Position numbers and translations under genes: made by a program
DNA from: Stenotrophomonas sp. UBA2124
GTDB taxonomy: Bacteria; Pseudomonadota; Gammaproteobacteria; Xanthomonadales; Xanthomonadaceae
Direction of reading: 5' to 3'
NCBI GenBank assembly: GCA_002329155.1
Contig: DCXY01000019.1
Location: forward strand, 507 to 64,506
Length of the DNA: 64,000 bases
The notes under the pieces: model-generated
What the model was told of the DNA's origin: nothing
Databases searched by the model: none
The model's input: the letters and a program-made list of their open reading frames with translations, nothing else
Shown: in pieces, positions 58,246 to 64,000 of the stretch
Position numbering within the stretch: position 1 is the first letter of the stretch
Layout: the number at the start of each line of letters is the position of its first letter

Positions 58246-59976
58246 TCAGGCCTGGCCGATGCCGCGCCGCTCGTCATGCGTGCGGAACGCCTGGCGGATG
58301 TGCTCGCGCAGGTCGTCATCGTTCCAGGGTTTGGTCAGGAAGCGATAGATCGCGCCGCGGTTGATGGCGTCGGTGACGGTGTTCAGGTCGGTATAGCCAG
58401 ACAGCACCAGGCGGATGGTGTCCGGGTAGAGCATTTTCACCCGGCCCAGGAACTCGGTGCCGCTCATGTCGCTCATGCGCTGGTCTGACAGAATCACCTG
58501 CACGTCGTTGATGGCCAGCAGGTCGAACGCATCGCGCACGTTGCCGGCGGCCAGGATGCGGTAGCCGTCGCGGCGGAACAGGCGCACCAGCGAGCGCAGG
58601 ACGTTTTCCTCGTCGTCGAGCAGCAGCAGGGTGCGGTCCGGGCGGGTTTCGGCAAAGGCTTCCGGCCGCAGGTAACGGCGGCGCAAGGTCATGCCTGCCG
58701 CATCGGCGGACATCGGTTCACCGAACAGATAGCCCTGGAATACATCGCAGTCATTGCGGCGCAGGAAGCCCAGCTGCGCCTGTGACTCCACACCGTTGGC
58801 GATCACGGTCATGCCCAGCTGGTGGCCCATGGCGATGATGGCGCGGCTGATGGCCGCCTCGCGGTTGGCCGCCGGCGCGCTCTTGATGAAGCTGCGGTCG
58901 ATCTTCAGCTTGTCCACGGGGTAGCGCACCAGCGCGCTCAGGCTGGAGTCGCCGGTGCCGAAGTTGTCCAGGCACAGGCTGATGCCTTCGTTGCGCAGGT
59001 TGGCCAGGGTTTCGTGGACGAAATTGACGTTGTTGGTCAGCGCGCTTTCGTTGATCTCCAGGGTGAGCATGCGCGGGGGCACGCCGATGCTCTGCAGCAT
59101 GGCCATCACTTCACTGTGGAAGTTGGGGCGCAGCAGCTGCAGCGTGGAAACGTTGACGGCCACGTTGAAGTTCTCGAAGCCCTGGTCACGCCAGAAACGT
59201 GCCTGGCGCAGGGTCATCTCCAGCACCCACGCGCCGATCTGCACGATGATGCCCAGCCGCTCGGCGGTGCGCATGAACCGCTCCGGCACCAGCATGCCCA
59301 GTGTTGGCGACTGCCAGCGCAGCAGTGCCTCCATGCCGACCACATGGCCATCACGGGCGCTGACCAGCGGCTGGTAGCGCAGGCGCAGCTCGCCGTTGTC
59401 GATGGCATCCACCAGCTGCCGGGAAATGATGCTTTCGCTGTAGGCGCTGCTGGGCTTGTGCAGCACGTGCAGGTGCACGCTGTTGCCGCCTTCACGCGCG
59501 GCCTGCTGTACGGCGTCCTCGGCCATGTCCAGCAGGGCGGTGGCGTTGGTGGCGTGCTCCGGGCACAGGCTCACGCCGACCTTGCCAGTCAGGAACAGGG
59601 TGTAGGGCAGCACCGACAACGGCAGTTCGATCTGCTGGCGGATCTGCTCGGCAAGTTCCTCCGGTGGCGGCACATTGGCACTGCGCTCCACTGCAATCAG
59701 GAACTCGTCACTGCCGTGGCGCCAGAGCTTGCCGCGGCCATCAATAAAGGCCCGCAGCCGCTCGGCGATCAGCACCAGTGCCTGGTCGCCCACTTCCGCA
59801 CTCATGTTTTCGTTGACCGAGGCGAAGTGATCGATGTCCACATGGAACATCATCAATGAGGGGCCGGTGCGCGATGCGGCGGCCACCATGGCGGCCAGCT
59901 CCGGGTTGCCGGCCCCCAGGCGGACGGCACGCTGGTCGTCACGGCTGGCAATGGCGGAGGCGGGCGGGTTCCACAT
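58246..59976 (-). CDS. ravR: RavR-like GGDEF-EAL-receiver protein
   Basis: 576 residues: decayed GGDEF domain (about 40-175; RHGSDEF), EAL domain (about 195-430; GMEALLRW, VAVNVSTLQL, LEINESAL, KLKIDRSF, FQGYLFGEP) and a C-terminal receiver (LLLDDEENVLRS, phospho-Asp in VILSDQRMSDMSG, Lys in FLTKPW). The order GGDEF-EAL-REC is that of RavR of Xanthomonas campestris, a c-di-GMP phosphodiesterase. Here the loop reads DNFGTG rather than DDFGTG and ANGVES rather than AEGVET, so activity may be reduced. The ATG at 59976 has AGGA upstream. It follows the NarX-type kinase by 22 bp. Confidence 0.88.
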   Translation of the reverse strand: MWNPPASAIASRDDQRAVRLGAGNPELAAMVAAASRTGPSLMMFHVDIDHFASVNENMSAEVGDQALVLIAERLRAFIDGRGKLWRHGSDEFLIAVERSANVPPPEELAEQIRQQIELPLSVLPYTLFLTGKVGVSLCPEHATNATALLDMAEDAVQQAAREGGNSVHLHVLHKPSSAYSESIISRQLVDAIDNGELRLRYQPLVSARDGHVVGMEALLRWQSPTLGMLVPERFMRTAERLGIIVQIGAWVLEMTLRQARFWRDQGFENFNVAVNVSTLQLLRPNFHSEVMAMLQSIGVPPRMLTLEINESALTNNVNFVHETLANLRNEGISLCLDNFGTGDSSLSALVRYPVDKLKIDRSFIKSAPAANREAAISRAIIAMGHQLGMTVIANGVESQAQLGFLRRNDCDVFQGYLFGEPMSADAAGMTLRRRYLRPEAFAETRPDRTLLLLDDEENVLRSLVRLFRRDGYRILAAGNVRDAFDLLAINDVQVILSDQRMSDMSGTEFLGRVKMLYPDTIRLVLSGYTDLNTVTDAINRGAIYRFLTKPWNDDDLREHIRQAFRTHDERRGIGQA

Positions 59977-59998
59977 CGGCGGGTTCCTGGGTTTCAGA

Positions 59999-61255
59999 TC
60001 AAGGGGCGGGGCAGGGCAGCCGTACATCGATGCAGGTGCCTTCGCCCGGTGCGGTTTCAATATGCAGGCTGCCGCCCACGCTCTGCGCGCGCTCGCGCAT
60101 GACGATCATGCCAAGCCCGCGGGGGCCGGCAAGGTCAAAGCCCTCGCCGTCATCGAGCACACGCAGGTGCAGGCCGCCATCTGGCGCATCCTGCAACAGC
60201 AGCGAGACCTGGCTGGCATGGGCATGGCGTAGCGCGTTGGTGAGGCTTTCCTGGGCAATGCGGAAGCAGGCCTGTTCCACCTCGTTGCCGGGCCGGCGCG
60301 AGAGCGGGCGCACGTCCATCAGCAGTTCCACCGGGCTGGAGCGGAACAGCATGCCGGCCTGCCAGCGCAGGGCGGCCTCCAGCCCCAGTACATCCAGCTG
60401 CGGTGGCCGCAGCAGCATGGACAGGTTGCGCAGGCGGATCACCGTGCTGTCGGCCAGTTCGATGATCTGGTCGATGTCCTCACGCCGCCGATCGGTCTGG
60501 TCTTCATCACGGGCGGCAAAGGCGGCCAGCTTCATGGCGGTGATGGCCTGGCCGATATCGTCGTGCAGGTCGCGCGAAATGGAGCGGCGTTCGTCTTCCT
60601 GCAGCGAGAACAGACGCCCGGCCATGGCTTGCAGCTCGGCGTTGCTGGCCGCAAGTGCGGCGCGGCCCTGCTCCAGCTCGCTCAGGTCGCGGATGATCAG
60701 GAAATGCCAGCCAGCTCCCAGATGCGCGGCATCCTGACGGTTCAGCGTTGCCTGGAATGGCTGGCCATCGGGGTGATGCAACTGCGTGGTCAGTGGCCCC
60801 GCAGCGCCGGCCAATGCGGCGTCCAGGCCAATGGGCAACAAGGCCGCCAGAGGCTGGCCAGGTTCACCGGCGCCCAGCATGCGTGCCGCTACCGGGTTGG
60901 CATGAAGGACATGCGTGCCGTCGGTGATCACCACGCCGTCGGCCAGGGAGTCGGCTAGTGCCCTGACTGGAAGTCCCACCGCATCAGTCTCCTGTGCCTG
61001 CATTGCCTGACCGGCGGGCGTGCGGGAGGCTGACACGCTGCGCCACAGCAGTGACGCGGCAATCAACAGGGCAGCGACGGCCATCACAGTTCCCATCGGC
61101 TGGCGCTGGCCAGCGATGTGAGACAATGCGAGCAGCGCAAGGGTGCCGGCAGCCAGGGCGCCGACACCTGCGGAAAGCCAGAGCTGCAGGCGCTGCGCAT
61201 GGCTGCGCGGGCCTGGGGCGGGCGCGGGACGGGTTGGAGCCTTGCCGGCTGCCAT
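59999..61255 (-). CDS. Membrane histidine kinase of the NarX type (RavS-like)
   Basis: 418 residues. Two membrane helices (about 27-46 and 54-72) with almost no periplasmic loop, a PAS domain (about 95-195), then HisKA_3 with phospho-His231 (RSISRDLHDDIGQAITAMKL) and a HATPase (IAQESLTNALRHAHA, DDGEGFDLAGPRGLGMIVMRERA). It is co-transcribed with the RavR-like gene, as expected of RavS-RavR. HisKA_3 kinases normally act on NarL-type regulators, so the protein at 33818-34450 is another candidate partner. The ATG at 61255 is the first in frame. Confidence 0.9.
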   Translation of the reverse strand: MAAGKAPTRPAPAPGPRSHAQRLQLWLSAGVGALAAGTLALLALSHIAGQRQPMGTVMAVAALLIAASLLWRSVSASRTPAGQAMQAQETDAVGLPVRALADSLADGVVITDGTHVLHANPVAARMLGAGEPGQPLAALLPIGLDAALAGAAGPLTTQLHHPDGQPFQATLNRQDAAHLGAGWHFLIIRDLSELEQGRAALAASNAELQAMAGRLFSLQEDERRSISRDLHDDIGQAITAMKLAAFAARDEDQTDRRREDIDQIIELADSTVIRLRNLSMLLRPPQLDVLGLEAALRWQAGMLFRSSPVELLMDVRPLSRRPGNEVEQACFRIAQESLTNALRHAHASQVSLLLQDAPDGGLHLRVLDDGEGFDLAGPRGLGMIVMRERAQSVGGSLHIETAPGEGTCIDVRLPCPAP

Positions 61256-61391
61256 GGTGTGCGGGGGGCTGGAGAACGATGCTCCATCTTAGCGGCTTGT
61301 GCGCACGGCGTACGACACAGTACTCAATTCCGGCAAACACCTGCCGCTATCACTCTTGTCCCCGGATTGCCCGGGCCTGGAGATTGGACGC

Positions 61392-64000
61392 GTGGATCGC
61401 GGAGTAATCGCAAGTTTGCTTCGCCACCCGCTGAACGCGGCGGTGGTTCTGCTGGATACCGACGGGCAACCGCTGGCAGCCAATGCCAAGGCGCGGGGCC
61501 TGCGCCTGCACGAGCGCCTGTCCCGCTACTGCGGGCAGCTGGCCGGCATCCGGGCGCAGGCGCCCATGCTGGGCATCGTGAGTTGTCCGCTGCCGGCGGA
61601 AGCTACGATTCGTCTGGATGGCTGGCTTAGCGCAATTCAGGATACGACCGGTGCGGTTTTGGCCTACATCTACACCCACGTTGATGACGATGCCAGCCGG
61701 GCATCCCACTGGTTGACCGTGGCCGAAGCTGCGGGACATGTGCTGTGGGACTGGGATATCCAGCACGACCGCCTGCATCGCCTTGGCGTACCCCCGGAAG
61801 GCGCCGGTGGACTGCTTGAGCGGGTACACCCCGAAGACCAGGCCGTGGTCCGCACGACGGTGGCTGCTCACCTGCAGTCGCCGGAGAGTGCTTTCACCTG
61901 CCAGTTCCGTGTACGCCAGGCCGATGGCGCCTGGCGCTGGGTGCTGAACAGGGGCCAGGTGACAGCCCATGGCGCCGATGGCCAACCGCTACGCATGGCA
62001 GGCACCTATACCGATATCCATTCACTGAAATTGCTTGAGGACGAGCTGCGCGGCCAGCAGGCGCTGCTGCGGCGCGCTCAGCGCGTGGCCGGCATGGGCA
62101 GCTGGGGCTGGGATTGCCGCCAGCAACGGCTGTACTGCTCCCCCGAGAGCCTGGCTGCAATCGGCCTTGGCGACGATGCGCTGCCGCCGGGCCTGAGCTG
62201 GATGCGGCAACTCTCGCGTGAGGCACGCCGGCAGCTGTTCGGCGTATGGCGGCGCATGCACGCCGAACCGTTGGCGCAGGATTTTGAAATCACATGGGGC
62301 CGCGGTGCCACGGCGCAGCAGCAGCTGCGCGTATGGCTTGAGCCGGAATGCGACGCCGACGGCAGCCTGCTGCGGGTACAGGGGCAGGTGCAGGACATCA
62401 GCGGCCAGCTGCGCACCGACGCACTGATCCGCTGGCGCACCGAACTGCTCAACCGCGTTTCCGCACTGGGCCGCATCGGTGGTTGCGAAATCGACGTGCG
62501 CACACGTGAGATGCAGTGGACCGAGGAGTGCTACCGCATCCATGGCCTGCGCAAGGCGCCGCTGACCCTGGACGAGGCCTTGGTGCTGTACGTGCCGGAT
62601 TCGCGCGACAGCCTGGAAGCGGCGCTGCGCCGCATTGCCGAAGGCGGCCTGCCCGAACAACTGGACCTGTGCTTCTACCGGCCCAACGGGCAACGCGTGT
62701 GGGTGCAGGTGCTGATCGAGCTGGACCGGCGCGAAGGCCTGCCCGAGCGGCACGTGATGCTGTTCCGTGACATCACCCGCGAACGCGAGGCTGACGAGCG
62801 GCTGGAGCTGCTGGCCCACTATGATCTGTTGACCGGCCTACCCAACCGCATGCTGCTGCGTGAACAGGCCGGCGAGGCCATCATCGAGGCACGCGAGCGC
62901 GGCGCCACGCTGGCCATGCTCTTCATCGACCTGGATGGCTTCAAGGCCATCAACGACAGTTTCGGCCATGCCACCGGCGACATCCTGCTCAAGGCTGTGG
63001 CCTCGCGCCTGCACCAGAACCTGCGCAATGCCGACCTGTTCGCGCGCTTCAACGGTGACGAGTTCCTGGTGGTGCTGCGCAACCTTGCCGAGCCGGAAGA
63101 CGCGGGCCATGTGGCACGCAAACTGATCGCCTCACTGGCCGAGCCGCTGTACCGCGAAGATCACACGCTCAAGGTGGGCGCCAGTGTGGGCATCGCGCTG
63201 CTGGAAGAGGGCAGGAGTGATTTCGACAGCCTGCTGCGCGCGGCCGATGCCGCCATGCAGGCAGCGAAGCAAGCAGGGCGCAACACCTATCAGTACTACA
63301 GCCAGGATGCACTGGCACGCACCCAGCGCCTGCTGGAAATCGAACACGCGTTGCATGGCGCGCTGGACCGCGACGAGTTCAGCCTTGCCTACCAGCCGTT
63401 GATCTGCGCTGAAGGCAGGCGCCCACCCTCCATCGAGGCCCTGCTGCGCTGGAACAGCGCCCGCATCGGCCCCTGCAGCCCAGCGGATTTCATCCCCCTG
63501 GCGGAGAAGTGCGGCGAGATCATCCGCATCGGTGATTGGGTACTGAACGAGGCCTGCAGGCAGGCCGCCGTATGGCAGCAGGCCGGCCTGCAGTTTGAAC
63601 GCATCGCGGTGAACGTGTCAGCCGTACAGCTGCGCGAGCATGGCTTTGGCGCGCGTGTGCTGGCCATCTGCCAAAGGCACGGCTGGCCACCGGAGCGGCT
63701 GGAGCTTGAGCTGACCGAATCGGCCCTGATCCGCGATACGGATGCCCTGCGTGAGTGCTTCGAGGTATTCGAGGAGCACGGCATACCCTTGGCCGTGGAT
63801 GATTTCGGCACCGGTTTCTCCAACCTGCACTACCTCAACCGTTTCCCCGTGCAGCGCCTGAAGATCGACCGCAGCTTCGTCCAGGGCATGCTGCATGACA
63901 CCGGCACCGCCGAGGTCACCCAGGCCATCGTGCACCTTGGCCATGCGCTGGGCATGCGCGTGGTGGGCGAGGGCGTGGAGACAGCGGCTGAAGAAGCCAT
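61392..64000 (+). CDS. Multi-PAS GGDEF-EAL protein (incomplete at window end)
   Basis: 869 residues are visible and the frame is open at 64000. Three PAS-type segments (about 100-215 with WDWDIQHDRLHRL and FRVRQADGAWRWVL; 220-335 with GSWGWDCRQQRLYCS; 345-460 with GGCEIDVRTREMQW) precede a GGDEF domain (about 478-640; LTGLPNRM, FIDLDGFKAINDSFG, signature RFNGDEF) with an intact I-site RNAD five residues before it. The EAL domain (from about 655; SIEALLRW, IAVNVSAVQL, ELELTESAL, VDDFGTGFSNL, LKIDRSF, GEGVET) looks active. No membrane helix. Start GTG at 61392 is chosen from GGAG 9 nt upstream. It faces away from the NarX-type kinase gene. Confidence 0.9.
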   Translation, partial: MDRGVIASLLRHPLNAAVVLLDTDGQPLAANAKARGLRLHERLSRYCGQLAGIRAQAPMLGIVSCPLPAEATIRLDGWLSAIQDTTGAVLAYIYTHVDDDASRASHWLTVAEAAGHVLWDWDIQHDRLHRLGVPPEGAGGLLERVHPEDQAVVRTTVAAHLQSPESAFTCQFRVRQADGAWRWVLNRGQVTAHGADGQPLRMAGTYTDIHSLKLLEDELRGQQALLRRAQRVAGMGSWGWDCRQQRLYCSPESLAAIGLGDDALPPGLSWMRQLSREARRQLFGVWRRMHAEPLAQDFEITWGRGATAQQQLRVWLEPECDADGSLLRVQGQVQDISGQLRTDALIRWRTELLNRVSALGRIGGCEIDVRTREMQWTEECYRIHGLRKAPLTLDEALVLYVPDSRDSLEAALRRIAEGGLPEQLDLCFYRPNGQRVWVQVLIELDRREGLPERHVMLFRDITREREADERLELLAHYDLLTGLPNRMLLREQAGEAIIEARERGATLAMLFIDLDGFKAINDSFGHATGDILLKAVASRLHQNLRNADLFARFNGDEFLVVLRNLAEPEDAGHVARKLIASLAEPLYREDHTLKVGASVGIALLEEGRSDFDSLLRAADAAMQAAKQAGRNTYQYYSQDALARTQRLLEIEHALHGALDRDEFSLAYQPLICAEGRRPPSIEALLRWNSARIGPCSPADFIPLAEKCGEIIRIGDWVLNEACRQAAVWQQAGLQFERIAVNVSAVQLREHGFGARVLAICQRHGWPPERLELELTESALIRDTDALRECFEVFEEHGIPLAVDDFGTGFSNLHYLNRFPVQRLKIDRSFVQGMLHDTGTAEVTQAIVHLGHALGMRVVGEGVETAAEEA

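Overview
The window is one continuous flagellar and chemotaxis island of about 64 kb from a GC-rich gammaproteobacterium. It most resembles the family Xanthomonadaceae (Lysobacteraceae), such as Stenotrophomonas, Xanthomonas or Pseudoxanthomonas. The reasons are the FleQ/RpoN/FliA control scheme, an extra rpoN next to fleQ, FlhF/FleN polar placement genes, MotC/MotD stators, a ParC/ParP pair beside the chemotaxis genes, and a GGDEF-EAL-REC regulator like RavR of Xanthomonas campestris. The genus is an inference from gene content; no rRNA or other marker is present. I see no tRNA, rRNA, CRISPR, insertion sequence or prophage.

Layout. Positions 1-9.5 kb (minus strand) hold chemotaxis and motor genes: cheY-cheZ-cheA, motC-motD, parC-parP, then a STAS protein, a lone receiver and a second CheA of different architecture. 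Positions 9.5-16.4 kb hold fliA, fleN, flhF, flhA and flhB. A membrane protein with an MHYT sensor and decayed GGDEF/EAL domains (16.4-18.6 kb) lies between flhB and fliR. Positions 18.7-30 kb carry the export gate, switch, export ATPase and MS ring (fliR-Q-P-O-N-M-L, then fliK-J-I-H-G-F-E). Positions 30.3-33.6 kb hold the master regulators rpoN, a receiver-only protein and fleQ. Positions 33.8-37.3 kb hold a NarL-type regulator, a PilZ-like protein, fliT, fliS and fliD. Positions 37.5-43.3 kb carry four tandem flagellin genes. Positions 43.3-54.3 kb are flgL to flgB. cheV follows, and then the plus-strand genes flgA, flgM and flgN. The right end (57-64 kb) is a signalling block: a cytoplasmic histidine kinase, a RavR-like GGDEF-EAL-REC protein paired with a membrane NarX-type kinase, and an incomplete PAS-GGDEF-EAL protein that runs off the end.

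Regulation is readable in the sequence. Sites of the GG-N10-GC sigma-54 type lie before flhB, fliL, fliE, fliD, flgG, flgB and flgA. Sigma-28 (FliA) type sites lie before flagellins 1-3 and flgM. This fits a cascade RpoN/FleQ -> hook-basal body and FliA/FlgM -> flagellin. Each flagellin gene has its own terminator, so the filament subunits are separately transcribed, except that the fourth has no recognisable promoter of its own and may depend on flgL read-through.

Most of the window is a well-known machine. The parts worth a second look are: the repeated acidic helix motif in CheA (also resembling FliM and CheZ ends) beside a ParP with its own 48-residue duplication; the decayed c-di-GMP enzymes inside the flagellar operons; the four-flagellin array with signs of gene conversion; and a GGGAACC repeat placed directly after three stop codons. 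I did not find a clearly novel multi-gene system.
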